NCBI GenBank assembly: GCA_024291935.2
Contig: CM044309.1
Location: 97,985,628-98,049,627 of the forward strand
DNA length: 64,000 bases
Direction of reading: 5' to 3'
DNA from: Okapia johnstoni
Taxonomy: Eukaryota > Chordata > Mammalia > Artiodactyla > Giraffidae
Each line of letters opens with the position of its first letter. Within the stretch, counting starts at the first letter, position 1. This document shows positions 35,379 through 45,857 of the stretch, piece by piece. The notes under the pieces were generated by a model. The model was given only the letters and a program-made list of their open reading frames with translations, was not told where the DNA came from and did not search any database. The translations under genes and the position numbers were made by a program.

Positions 35379-36221
35379 TAGCTTCTCTTCTTTTCTCTGT
35401 TATTTATAAGGCCCTCTCTGACAACCATTTTGCTTTTTGCATTTCTTTTTCTTGGGGATGGTCTTGATCAAAGCCTCCCATACAATGTCACAAACCTCTG
35501 TCCATAGGTCTTCAGGCACTCTGTCTATCAGATCTAATCCCTTGAATCTGTTGTTACTTCCACTGTATAATCATAAGGGATTTGATTTAGGTCATACCTG
35601 AATGGTCTAGTGGTTTTCCCTACTTTCTTCTATTTAAGTCTGAATTTGGCAATAAGCAGTTCATGATCTGAGCCACAGTCAGCTCCTGGTCTTGTTTTTT
35701 GCTGACTGTATAGAACTTCCCCATCTTTGGCTGCAAAGAATATAATCAGTCTGATTTCGGTGTTGACCATCTGGTGATGTCCATGTGTAGAGTCTTCTCT
35801 TGTGTTGTTGGAAGAGGGTGTTTGCTATGACCAGTGCATTGTCTTGAAAAAACTCTATTAGCCTTTGCCCTGCCTTGTTCTGTACTTCAAGGCCAAATTT
35901 GCCTGTTATTCCAGGTATTTTTTGACTTCCTACTTTTGCATTCTAGTCCCCTATAATGAAAAGGACATCTTTTTGGCGTGTTAGTTCTAGAAGTTCTTGT
36001 AGGTTTTCATAGAACCGTTCAACTTCAGCTTCTTCAGCATTACTGGTCAGGGCATAGACTTGGATTACTGTGATACTGAATGGTTTGCCTTGGAAACGAA
36101 CAGAGACCATTGTGTTGCTTTTGAGGTTGTACCCAAGTACTGCATTTTGGACTATTTTGTTGACTCTGATGACTACTCCATTTCTTCTAATAGATTCTTG
36201 CCCACAGTAGTAGATATAATG
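35379..36221 (-). pseudogene. BovB ORF2 endonuclease-domain pseudogene
   Basis: This antisense segment encodes the apurinic-endonuclease-like domain and the linker after it. On the minus strand 36242-35943 reads about 99 open residues including YYCGQES, VNKIVQNAVLG, MVSVRFQGKPF and VYALTSNAEEAEVE, up to FIIGD. The next codon is TAG at 35943-35945, where the motif GDWNAKVG has Trp. The catalytic SDH triplet is preserved at 35663-35671. Frame breaks follow. The reverse transcriptase is absent. This is the only endonuclease region in the window. Confidence 0.93.
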
Positions 36222-36258
36222 TAGATATAGTAGACTTACCAATTAATGTATTTACAGC

Positions 36259-36315
36259 AATAATATATATATAATGTTACATGTTATATATATATAATAA
36301 TAATATATGTTATTA
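36259..36315. repeat. TA-rich simple repeat
   Basis: ATATATAATGTTA-type units next to the BovB end. Confidence 0.85.
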
Positions 36316-37510
36316 CTTATTTCTCTCTGAAAGCAAGAGCACATATAAAATTAAAAATAAGAAAGATAATCAGACCTGTCTCCTTAAGAATGTAGTAGTG
36401 AATTGATCTGAAATTATTTCCAATAATAGCTGTCATTCTGGAAATTTATTTGTAAGTTCAACTGTAGTTCCTTACTCTTCTCAACACATTTAGTAGACAC
36501 CTTTTTTATTTCTGTGAGTCATTTCTGCAATTAAATTATGACTATGAATTGTAGGGATGAAGCAAAATTTCCCAAGGGGATCAATTAAGTGCACAATTAA
36601 ATCTCAGTGTAGTGGCAGAAACAGCCAACTGCAAAAATTATCAGCCAAATAAAGGAACAATTAAACTCTATGTCTGTAAAAGTACAGGTGCAAAATATAA
36701 TGTCACAGCTAAATCTCATGAAAAATTTGGCTCTTCATATTAAATTCAATTGGTGGTCATTTTTTCTGATAAAAATATGAAGAGCATTATATTCTAAAGA
36801 GAAACAACTCTGAGTTATGAATGTCTCCCCAATAGAAGCCACCCTAGAATCTGTCCTCCATAATCACTTTTGAAAAATTCTGTGCTGTCTCAAAATGATT
36901 ATGTCAACTGAAATACTTTCCACAAAGAAATACTTTGAAAAATTACCTGGTAAGAATAAATGTAAGAAGCAATTTTGTACCTGATAATGGAAACCTGATA
37001 CAAATCATCTTTGATTATCTTATTGTAAAATCCAAAGTCCCTATTATATAAACACAGATTACTATCCCATTAGCTAGACCTTTCTTTATTCATGAACATA
37101 ACACAGGAACTGTTCATGTTGAAGATAATAACAGAAACTTTCTTAGGACTCTTATATAGGACTGAATTATTTTTTAAATTCAATGAAATTGCTGCCTTCG
37201 ATTACTTTAAAATAGGTGACAAAGCACTTATTTACAAATTTCAGACATTTTGCTTGTTTTAGAGTCCTTGAGCACCATTGTGCACATACGTGAGCTTCCA
37301 AATAATTAGTGACACATAAATTGGATGTTAATCTTAGGTCATGCTTTCTGTTATCCTAAATAATGGTAGACCTAAATAAACCAATTATTGTCATTTGAAA
37401 TTGAGATATTTAAAATGCAGGTTGCTTAGAGAAAGATTTTTTAATTTGATTTGGTATTATTTAGGTTTTTAAACTTGATTTTAGAGCTAGCAGTTCACTT
37501 ATTAAACAAC
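36316..37510. other. Unassigned sequence
   Basis: No repeat or gene recognised. Confidence 0.4.
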
Positions 37511-37523
37511 TATTCACCCTATT

Positions 37524-38288
37524 GAGTTCAGTCGCTCAGTCGTGTCTGACTCTTTGCGACCCCATGAATTGCAGCACACCAGGCCTCTCTGTTCATCACC
37601 AACTCCCGGAGTCTACCCAAAGCCATGTCCATCGAGTTGGTGATGCCATCCAACCATCTTATCCTCTGTCGTCCCCTTCCCCTCCTGCCCCCAATCCTAC
37701 CCAGTATTACGGTCTTTTCCAATGAGTCAACTCTTCACATGAGGTGGCCAAAGTATTGGAGTTTCAGCTTCAACATCAGTCCTTCCAATGAACACCCAGG
37801 ATTAATCTCTTTTAGGATGGATTGATTGGATCTCCTTGAAGTCCAAGGGTCTCCCAAGAGTCTTCTCCAACACCACAGTTCAAAAGCATCAATTCTGCGG
37901 CGCTCAGCTTTCTTCACCGTCCAACTCTCACATCCATACATGACCACTGGAAAAACCATAGCCTTGACTAGACGGACTTTTGTTGGCAAAGTAATGTCTC
38001 TGCTTTTAAATATGCTATCTAGGTTGGCGATAACCTTCCTTCCAAGGAGTAAGCGTCTTTTAATTTCATGGCTGCAATCACCATCAGCAGTGATTTTGGA
38101 GCCCACAAAAATAAAGTCTGACACTGTTTCCACTGTTTCCCCATCTATTTCCCATGAAGTGATGGGACCAGATGCCATGATCTTAGTTTTCGGAACATTG
38201 AGCTTTAAGCCAACTTTTTCCCTCTCCTCTTTCAGTTTCAACAAGAGGCTCTTTAGTTCTTCTTCACTTTCTGCCATAAGGGTGGCGT
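37524..38288 (-). pseudogene. BovB ORF2 C-terminal half (3' part of twin-primed copy)
   Basis: Antisense BovB from the tail to the residues just after YADD (TLMAESEEELKS). The minus-strand frame is open from the RT edge down to YFGHLM, where a TGA at 37732-37734 replaces an Arg codon (CGA to TGA, a CpG decay step). The same frame then continues to the normal end (TRLSD) at about 37528. One nonsense mutation in ~250 codons marks a young copy. The 261-residue frame 37735-38520 is this segment fused to antisense of the inverted part. Confidence 0.96.
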
Positions 38289-38630
38289 GATCATCGAAAA
38301 AGCAACAGAGTTCCAGAAAAATATGTATTTCTGCTTTAATGACTATGCCAAAGCCTTTGACTGTGTGGATCACAATAAACTGTGGAAAATTCTGAAAGAG
38401 ATGGGAATACCAGACCATTTGACCTGTCTCTTGAGAAACCTGTATGCAGGTCAGGAAGCAACAGTTAGAACTGGACATGGAACAACAGACTGGTTCCAAA
38501 TAGGAAAAGGAGTACGTCAAGGCTGTATATTGTCACACTGCTTATTTAACTTATATGCAGAGTACATCATGAGAAACGCTGGGCTGGAAGAAGCACATGC
38601 TGGAATCAAGATTGCCTGGAGAAATATCAA
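38289..38630 (+). pseudogene. BovB reverse-transcriptase segment, inverted 5' part
   Basis: Sense-oriented BovB running from IIEKA through the motif-A region (AFDCVDH, catalytic Asp codon 38359-38361), the GKGVRQGCILS block and NLYAEYIM to GIKIAWRNIN. The frame 38287-38667 has no stop. It lies just upstream of the neighbouring segment in BovB order but in opposite orientation. Together they lie between perfect TATTCACCCTATT repeats (37511-37523, 38631-38643), so this is one insertion with a 5' inversion. About 20 bp including the YADD codons was lost at the breakpoint. Confidence 0.96.
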
Positions 38631-38811
38631 TATTCACCCTATTAAACACATTAAAATACCTAAATAAGTTATAGACAATCTTACTGTAGATATTTTTTCT
38701 GCTCCATATTGTTTTAGATATCAACAAATAAAACAGAAAGGCTATGAGCTGAGAATTCCCACTCTCCAAGCTAATATATATTGAAATATGCTTATTTGAC
38801 AAAGTGAGAAT

Positions 38812-39622
38812 TTTAAAAAATTGAACTGTAGTTGACATTATATTAGTCTTAGGTGTACAGCATAGTAATTCATTATTTGAATAGATTGCATTCAAAATAA
38901 AGTTATAATAGAATACTGGATATGTTCCCTGTGCTGTATATTACATCCTTGAAACATCTGTTTTACAATTTTATACCTAGTAGTTTGTACCTCTTAATCC
39001 CTCTCACTCATCTTGCCCTCACACTCTGGCAACCACTGATCTGTTCTTTATGCCTGTGAATTTGTTACTGTTTTGTTACATTTGTTCATTTGTTTTATTT
39101 TTTTAGACTCCATATGTGAGTGAAAACATCCTGTATTTGACTTTCTCTGTCTGACTTATCTCACTAAGCATAATATCTTCTAGGTGTATCCATGATGTTG
39201 CAAATCACAAAATTTTATTCTTTTTAATGGCCAAGCAATATTTGATTATCTATATCATCTTCTTTATCCAATTATCTGTTGATGGACACTTAGGTTGCTT
39301 TCATATTTTGGCTGTTGTAATTAATGCTACTGTGAACATTGGAGTGCATATATCTTTTTGAATTAGTGTTTTCATTTCCTTCAGATAAATACCCAAGAGT
39401 GGGATTGTTAAATGATGTAGTCATTCTATTCTTAATTTTTTGAGGAACTGTTTTCCACAGCAGCTGTAACCATTTACATTCTCACCAATAGAGCATTAGA
39501 GTTTCCTTTTCTCCACGTCCTCTCCAACACTTGTAATTTCTTGTTCTTTGATGATAGCCATTTTGGCAGATATGAGGTGATGACTCACTGTGATTTTGAT
39601 TTTGATTTCCCTAATGATAAGA
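38812..39622 (-). mobile_element. L1 LINE, 3' UTR and ORF2 end
   Basis: Antisense L1: TTGAACTGTAGTTGACATTA (3' UTR side), GTTTGTACCTCTTAATCCC, CATATGTGAGTG-AAAACATCC, CTGTTGATGGACACTTAGG, ATTTACATTCTCACCAATAG and TCTCCAACACTTGTAATTTC follow L1 order. It is an old mammalian L1 of the L1M type; frames are broken. It starts 170 bp after the BovB insertion. Confidence 0.88.
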
Positions 39623-41049
39623 AAATTCTTCACCAGGCAAATATATGTAGGAAACATTAATATTTTGATCCAAGAAGGAGCTGAGAGCAAAGTAATATGC
39701 CGGTTGAATAGTTTATTTCTTCAGCAAGTGCAATGAGATGAAATAAGAGAATTTTCTATTGCATTTCATAAATAGTGCTGATAGATTCTATTCCATAAAT
39801 CCAAGAAGCTGCCCATGATAAATCATCAGTGATACCTTATTATATGGGTCTTTGACAGTAAATATAAATCATTATCATTTTAAAAAGTCAGTAATTTTAT
39901 TATGTCTATATTTTCAAGTGAAGAAACTGAGGCATAGAGAAGTAATTAAACCTGGCAAAGACACACAGTCAGCAAATGACAAAAATGCCCAAGAAGGCTA
40001 GTTCCAGATCCCATGAAAATCTTGTTTTAAGGAACTTTTATGAAAAATAATAGTGTCCATTTAAAACATGTAATTTCCCACTAAATATGCCATAAATATT
40101 CTTAAAATAATTTTTAAAAATCTACCTGTCATATTACTATTTTGACTAAAGATATAGTACATTTTGAAGTTTTAATAAAGCTCCAATTTAACAGTTAAGG
40201 AGAACTAGCAAGCACACAGTTACACAACCAGCAGGAAGCATACCTTTCTTCTTAATTATTATAATTTTGAAAGTCAGTTGAAGAGAGCTGAATTTGAGAA
40301 AGAGATTTTACAAGATCAAATATAAAATTATAGTCATATGTTGATAAAATACTTTCTCTTCTATATTTTTATTCAACTATTTAAAATTTTGAAAAATGAT
40401 TTTGATTTATCTTCCAGTTTGTGACATTATATTTTGTTGTTGAGTCTCATTTCTTACGAATTGTGTCTTTTATTTATGTCACAGTTTACTTCTATGCATT
40501 TTTATTCTTTTGATTCATCTTTTCTTGCTGTTCAAATGTTATATATTCTTAAATGTTTCCATTTCAATAATTTTAATAGTTTGAGTGTCTAGAGATTTGA
40601 AGTGTTAAATTCTCTTTGACAATGATTATTAGGCTGCCAAGTTTCAGGTTGTATATAAACCATCCTTTAAGGTTAGTTCTATAGACACTTCACACCTATA
40701 CCCTTTTGAATTATTCCTTATGACTAGTCAGGAAATAAATAAAAAAGCCTACACCCGATTTTTGGATGATTCTTCATGTTTTGTTGACCTTATCTGGAGA
40801 TTGACTGCTGCAGCATACAATTCCCACCCAGAAATAGGGAGAAAAAGTCTTCCTAGTAGGCAATCTATCAAAAAGTACTTTTGTTTTCTTACTCTGACTT
40901 GAGGTGTTACAGCCAAAGATCCTGCATGAAATTATGCAAATTGGCTAACATTTTGGCCAAGTGGTCAGGCACTGGAACAAAATAGGAATATTGATGAAAA
41001 AGAAATCTGGGCAAGAGTAATGTCAATTGACTTTTTGGAATGGGTACAC
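39623..41049. other. Mostly unassigned; MIR inside
   Basis: Apart from the MIR at 39885-40012, no repeat or gene is recognised. A 60-residue frame at 40720-40902 has no known domain. Confidence 0.4.
39885..40012 (-). mobile_element. MIR SINE fragment
   Basis: Antisense MIR core and head: AAGTGAAGAAACTGAGGCAT, AGAGAAGTAATTAAACCTGG, AAAGACACACAGTCAGCAAA. These match the tRNA-related half of MIR. Confidence 0.75.
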
Positions 41050-41058
41050 AATGTGTGG

Positions 41059-41267
41059 GGTTTGTGGTTCAGTGGGTAAAGAATCTGCCTGCAATGCAGG
41101 AGACACAGGAGACATGAGTTCAATCTCTGGGTCAGGAAGATCCCTGGAAGAAAGGAGTGGCAACTCATTCCAGTATTCTGGCTTGGAAAATTCCATGGAC
41201 AGAGGAGCCTGGTAGGCCACAGTCCATGAGGTCACAAAGAGTCAGACATGACTGAGCACACACATAG
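41059..41267 (+). mobile_element. Bov-tA-type SINE with 9 bp target duplication
   Basis: Sense SINE from GGTTTGTGGTTCAGTGGG to ATGACTGAGCACACACATAG. An extra ACACAGGAGAC duplicates part of the head. AATGTGTGG flanks both ends (41050-41058, 41268-41276). Confidence 0.95.
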
Positions 41268-41549
41268 AATGTGTGGCCATTTATGCATAATGTGAAGGTT
41301 TGCAAAGAGTAGTCACTGCAAAGAGGCTAGAAATGACTGAGAGGACACGATGAACCATTGTTTAGCTGTCATTCAGCTTTTTTCCCTTAACATCAGTGCT
41401 TGCACCACATAACCAGGTACAAAGGGGCAATAATAGCAGGAGCAGAGGTTGCATGTATGTTTAACAATTTAGGAGTTTCTTTTCTAACAGCTACCACCTC
41501 AACATGTATCTAAACTCCTGAAAATGGAGGTCAACCTAAGTCCGTGCTA

Positions 41550-41870
41550 TGGCCCAGTTCTCTAAAGAGACCACCCAGTCACCTAGCAGCAAAGTGCTTA
41601 CATTTATACGACCCTGGAATCATAGACAGTGATTATCCTTAATAGAAAAGACATTAATTCTAAATATCTTCCTTCCTGTAATGCTATTACATCCATAATG
41701 TATAAATGTCTAAGAATATTCATTGTTGTGATGGCATAAAAAGTTTCTCTTCTCTCAAAGAAAATTAGTATTCATTAAAATAACTCACATCCATGAATTT
41801 TAATGCTTGAGATATATTCCATCACCAAGAAGCCATTGGCTTCATAAAATGTGGGATTTATCAATTGAAT
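41550..41870 (+). pseudogene. Probable ERVL-like pol (integrase) remnant
   Basis: The order CACCCAGTCACCTAGCAGC, AAGTGCTTACATTTATACG, ACAGTGATTATCCTTAATAG and, at the right end, CCATCACCAAGAAGCCATTG with CTTCATAAAATGTGGG resembles the integrase part of ancient ERVL/ERV3-type pol. No frame is open and the match is by recollection of the family only. Without a profile search it remains tentative. Confidence 0.4.
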
Positions 41871-41878
41871 ACTCAGTA

Positions 41879-42051
41879 TTGTTGTTGAGTCACTAAGTTG
41901 TGTCCAACTCTGCAACCCCGTGGCTGGCAACACGCCAGGCTTCCCTGTCCTTCACCATCTCCTGGAGTTTGCTCCAGCTCATGTCCATTGAGTCAGTGAC
42001 GCCATCTAACCATCTCTTCCTCTGTCACCTCCTTCTCCTCCTGCTCTCAAT
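41879..42051 (-). mobile_element. BovB 3' fragment with (GTT)n-type tail
   Basis: Antisense BovB end: TTGTTGTTGAGTCACTAAG through CCATCTAACCATCTCTTCC to CTCCTGCTCTCAAT. It is diverged and short. Confidence 0.9.
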
Positions 42052-42103
42052 GGCTCTCACTAAGAGACAACATTGTGAGTTTGAGTTACTGTTCTGTGAG
42101 ATG

Positions 42104-42104
42104 A

Positions 42105-42142
<38 letters not shown>
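42104..42142. repeat. (TA)n microsatellite
   Basis: About 19 TA units with one interruption. Confidence 0.95.
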
Positions 42143-42329
42143 AACTTTGACACATTGACCGTCTCTTGGTTCTATTTCCTCTGTTGCCAAGATACATACA
42201 ACTAGGAATCAAGACATGGATATATATGAAGTATTTCACTGCTGTGTGTGGGCACAATGTCAATGTACATTCCATCACTTTTGAACTTGTTACTTGCACG
42301 TTAACAATAAATTAAAAATGGAAATGATA

Positions 42330-42575
42330 TGTGTGACTTCTAGGCCAAAGTTTTAAGAGCCAGATTTTCACAGCACTTTTTCACTGTCATATTATGACCA
42401 GTGTAATCTAGATAGTGGCAACTCCCTCAGTCTTTCCCATAGTAACCTTGGCAGAGTGGAGATTCAGCCACTTTGTGACAGATGTACAGAATGAGCAAAA
42501 ACTAAAACTTTTTGTTTTAAACCACTGAGATTTTTGAGTTTGTACCACATCCTGAAAGATTAAAATACATTATAA
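42330..42575 (+). mobile_element. Possible LTR 3' remnant
   Basis: TTTTGTTTTAAACCACTGAG and ATTTTTGAGTTTGTACCAC resemble the 3' part shared by several MaLR/ERVL LTRs. Upstream sequence is too decayed to assign. Lying near the pol-like remnant, it could belong with it, but this is inference. Confidence 0.3.
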
Positions 42576-43256
42576 TAATAAGTGGGCACTGACTAAAAAA
42601 AAGAAAGATACCATATATTGTTCATTTTTATTGTATATTATTTATTCAGTGTATATTAAATATATATTGGTATTAAATAGTACCCAACACTGTGCTTGGT
42701 TGTTAAGCAGGGAGTCAGTGACTGGCAGGATGGTTTCCCTTTTAATGCAATAGTGAATCATTTGGAAAATATTCCCTGTGGTAATTTAGAAATTGAATTG
42801 TGTGCATAATGAATTTATATTCTAAGTCTAGAGGCCATAAGACAGAGTGCCGGTACTGTGTGTTGGCTGCTTTAGGCTAAGTTGGACAAGGTAATATAAA
42901 AAAGAGAGTCTCAGACAAGGGATAGTATACAGACAGAAATGAAATGGAGTAAAATTCAGAATTTAGGAACTTGCAGTTCTAGAAAATGTTTTTATTTCAA
43001 CCCTAACTGCTAAAATGTAAGAAAGTCTTGAACAACAACAACAAAATGCAAATGGAAAGTAAAGGATCCAATGAAGAGTATCTGACACTCTCACTGTTAA
43101 AATTTGTATATGTGTTAATATACTCTAGATCAAAGGTCCATTTAAAGGCATACCGCTAATTAAATCCATTAAATTGGACAAAATAGTTAGGGAAAGAGAT
43201 GAAAGATATAAATCTCCCACTGAAGCCTGAGATGACAATGTATATTCACCTAAGTC
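42576..43256. other. Unassigned sequence
   Basis: Nothing recognised. Confidence 0.4.
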
Positions 43257-43352
43257 AAGAGAGAGAGAAATAAAAAAAGAAAAAAAATAAGGAAGAAAGA
43301 AAGGCAGAAAGAAGAAAAGGAAAAACAAAAAAGAGAAGAAGAAAAGAAAGTA
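43257..43352. repeat. GA/A-rich homopurine tract
   Basis: Nearly pure purine over ~95 bp (AGAGAGAGAGAAAT, GAAGAAAGAAAGG). The reverse-strand frame over it (FFLFFFLPFFLP) is compositional. Confidence 0.9.
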
Positions 43353-43521
43353 AGTCAGGCTAAGAAGTTTATCTTAAAAACAACTTAGCCATGATGATTG
43401 CTACATGGAACTGACTCCAATAAAATGTATGAGGCCAGATAAATTTTTGCGTGTCTAGTGCTAAAAAGTCTATCATCTTGGATTAAAAGAAATAATGTTT
43501 GAACCTTAGCATGAACTATTA

Positions 43522-43754
43522 CTTTGGCCACTTAATGCCAAGAATTAACTCCTTGGAAAAGACCCTGATGCTGGGGAAGATTGAAGGCAAAAACAAAAAC
43601 GGGCCAGCAGAAGATGAGATGGCTAGACAGCATCCAATGGGCATGGATTTGAGCAAACTCCAGGAGATAGTGGAGGACAGAGGAGCCTGGTGTGCTGCAT
43701 TCCATTGGGTCACAAAGAGTCAAGCATGACTTAGCAAATGAACAACAACAAATA
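43522..43754 (+). mobile_element. BovB 3' end with (CAA)n tail
   Basis: Sense BovB terminus from CTTTGGCCACTTAATGCC to ACTTAGCAAATGAACAACAACAA. AACTATTA lies at both ends (43514-43521, 43755-43762). The frame 43499-43729 retains [13 protein letters not shown] but shifts at KNKNGPAEDEM. Confidence 0.93.
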
Positions 43755-43762
43755 AACTATTA

Positions 43763-44089
43763 GCTGATGTGTTCCTCCAAAACTGAAGCAGAATGAGATA
43801 TTGGCTCAGCACTAAAAGAAATCATGGGAAAACATGGAAAAGGCAGGACCTCCGACAGAGGATATTGCAAGAATCTGCTTCTCCAAGCAGGAGATGTGCC
43901 GCAAAGTAGCTTGCCTTATTAGTTTTCTGAGTTCAAAAAGCAATCTAGTAGAAATCTAGTGCAGACAGATTTCTTCTCTGTATCAGCCCAAGATAGAAAG
44001 ACTGCTCCAAACTGCCCTGAAATGCTAGATTTTGAACTTGATACCATGATTTTGAAGCAATGGCAAGTTTGTATTTTACAGTGAAAGAG
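43763..44089. other. Unassigned sequence
   Basis: No family recognised. It leads into the GC-richer block at 44.1 kb. Confidence 0.4.
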
Positions 44090-44380
44090 AAAATGAACCA
44101 AAGTACTGCTACGGAAATTAAATAAATAGTCTTGTTTCGGCTTCAGAGACAAAGCAAAGCGGACCTCTCACCTTTCTTCTAACCTGCCTGGACGCTGCCC
44201 TGAAGGTGAGTGCCCTAACTGCCTGCCTTGAGTACAAGACATGTGGCACCATAGATAAGATAGGGGAATCACTATAAGATAGGGGAATCTTGAAATCTCT
44301 GAGTCCCTGAGGGGGCCCTGGCCAGCCAAGCCCCAGGCTTACCAACATTCCACGTTTTACAAGACAAAACAAATAGCGTT
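44090..44380. other. GC-richer segment with splice-donor-like site and 19 bp duplication
   Basis: This segment is richer in G+C and CpG than its surroundings. AAATAAATAG at ~44121 precedes it and CTGAAG|GTGAGTG at 44200-44212 is a consensus 5' splice site. ATAAGATAGGGGAATC occurs twice, at 44255-44270 and 44274-44289. An 84-residue minus-strand frame (44118-44372) covers it but has no known domain. Options are an unassigned LTR, an untranslated exon, or a relic gene fragment. Confidence 0.35.
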
Positions 44381-44439
44381 AACATGAAAAAAGAGCTGCA
44401 AGTTGCTCTTGGATAGATGATGACATCACAGCTAATTAA

Positions 44440-44500
44440 ATCCCTGGTCAGGAAACTAAGATCCCACATGCCAAAGCAAAAACAAAACCAAAAATTGCCT
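44440..44500 (+). mobile_element. CHR-type SINE 3' fragment
   Basis: ATCCCTGGTCAGGAAACTAAG, then ATCCCACATGCCAAAGC and an A-rich tail, matches the 3' half of a sense CHR SINE. The tRNA-like head is absent. Confidence 0.75.
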
Positions 44501-44510
44501 AATGGTTATG

Positions 44511-44536
44511 TGTTTGTGTGTGTGTGTGTGTGTGTG
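44511..44536. repeat. (TG)n microsatellite
   Basis: About 12 TG units that form the tail side of the next SINE. Confidence 0.93.
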
Positions 44537-44742
44537 CTAAGTCTCTTCAGCCCTGTCCAACTCTTTGCAACCCTATGGACTGTAGGCTCCTCTGTCCATG
44601 GAATTCTCCAGGCAAGAGTACTGGAGTGGGTTGCCATTTCCTTCTTCAGGGGATCTTCCCCACCCAGGGATTGAACCTGTGTCTCTTAGGTCCCCTGCAT
44701 TGATAGGCAGGTTTTTACTGCTAGCTCCAGCTGGGAATTGGG
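44537..44742 (-). mobile_element. Bov-tA3-like SINE
   Basis: Antisense SINE from CTAAGTCTCTTCAGCCCTG to a degraded head CTAGCTCCAGCTGGGAATTGG. The segment GACTGTAGGCTCC lacks the usual CCCACCA. Confidence 0.92.
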
Positions 44743-45116
44743 CTCCAAATAGAACTGCATCAGCAGGGACAGAAAAAGTTCACTGTACTGGCTGATAAGC
44801 TCAATCCTAAAACTGTGAGGAAATAAGATTGACTATAATCAGTGGAGAAAGAGAGGCCCACGCCTGGAACTTAAACATTTTCTGGAGAGTCTCTTTTTAT
44901 TTTCATGTTTAGTAGCAAGTAAATGTAAGATGGAATCAGCTTGACAAATATCAGGATCACCAAAGATTCAAATCCTTCAGAATGAAGGTTTGGGTCACTT
45001 CACCAGGTCAAGAACTGTGATGAGCTTCAGGTAGTATTTTAGTATTTGAGGGCAAAAGAGACATGAGAAGAAGATTAGACTTGTAACATAAATATCAACT
45101 GTTTCCTCTTTTCTAG
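44743..45116. other. Unassigned sequence
   Basis: Nothing recognised. Confidence 0.4.
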
Positions 45117-45205
45117 TTACCGAAATGAAGATCTTGGCAGTTATATTGATTACATTTTGGCTTCCTTGCTTCTTAGTATTGATTTGTTCTTGCTCAGTTA
45201 CCTAG
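45117..45205 (+). other. Possible 5' coding exon relic with signal-peptide-like start
   Basis: A splice-acceptor-like tract (GTTTCCTCTTTTCTAG, ending 45116) is followed by TTACCGAA and ATG at 45125. The 26-codon frame MKILAVILITFWLPCFLVLI plus CSCSVT has a basic residue, a hydrophobic core and a Cys-rich end like a secretory signal. A BovB begins at about 45184, and the last codons and the TAG at 45203-45205 lie inside it. No downstream exon is visible. Chance in T-rich DNA cannot be excluded. Confidence 0.2.
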
Positions 45206-45604
45206 TTGTGTCCAACTCTTTGTGACCCCATGGACTGCAGCACGCTAGGCCTCCCTGTCCCTCACCATTACCCAAAGTTTGCCCAAATTCATGTCCATTG
45301 CATCAGTGATGCCATCCATCCAACTCTCTCATCCTCTGACACCCTCTTCTCCTTCTGCCCTCAAACTTACCCAGCATCAGGGATTTTTCCAATTAGTCAG
45401 CTGTTATATCAGATGACCAAAATACTGGAGTTTCAGCTTCAGCATCAGTTTTTCCAGCAAGTATTCAGGGTTGATTTCCCTTAAGATCGACTGGTTTCAT
45501 CTCCTTGCTGTCCAAGGGACTCTCAGAAGTCTCCTCCTGCACCACAGTTCGAAGTCATCAATTCTTTGGAATTCTGCCTTCTTTATGGTCCAGCTCTCAC
45601 AACT
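45184..45604 (-). mobile_element. BovB LINE 3' part, GTT-type tail, diverged
   Basis: Antisense BovB from TTCTTGCTCAGTTACCTAG to CCAGCTCTCACAACTAA. It covers the ORF2 C-terminus; the reverse-strand reading is broken by indels such as a CATC duplication at about 45313. It is older than the copy 250 bp to the right. Confidence 0.93.
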
Positions 45605-45857
45605 AATTTTTTTGCTTACCATTTTCCCCTACAACTGTATGTAAGGAGTGTCGGTCACAGTTAATTTTACAGTGTATTTTTTGGTCACAAAATATCCATG
45701 TGTCTGAATAAGAGAGGAATTAACACCATGCAGAAATGCATTTAGTGACTGATGCACCTATAATTATCCTCTGTGCAGAAGTGTTAGTGCATCTTCATTT
45801 GTGTTAGGAATAGGTGCATCATGCTGGACAAAAGCAACTTATTACTGGTGTTATATT

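Noticed and set aside
37735..38520. 261-residue reverse-strand open frame, the longest in the window
   Set aside because: It is a chimera of antisense RT sequence from the inverted part and the real BovB ORF2 C-terminal half, not a host gene.
42640..42740. MIR-like block (AACACTGTGCTTGG)
   Set aside because: A single short match without the ordered flanking blocks of MIR.
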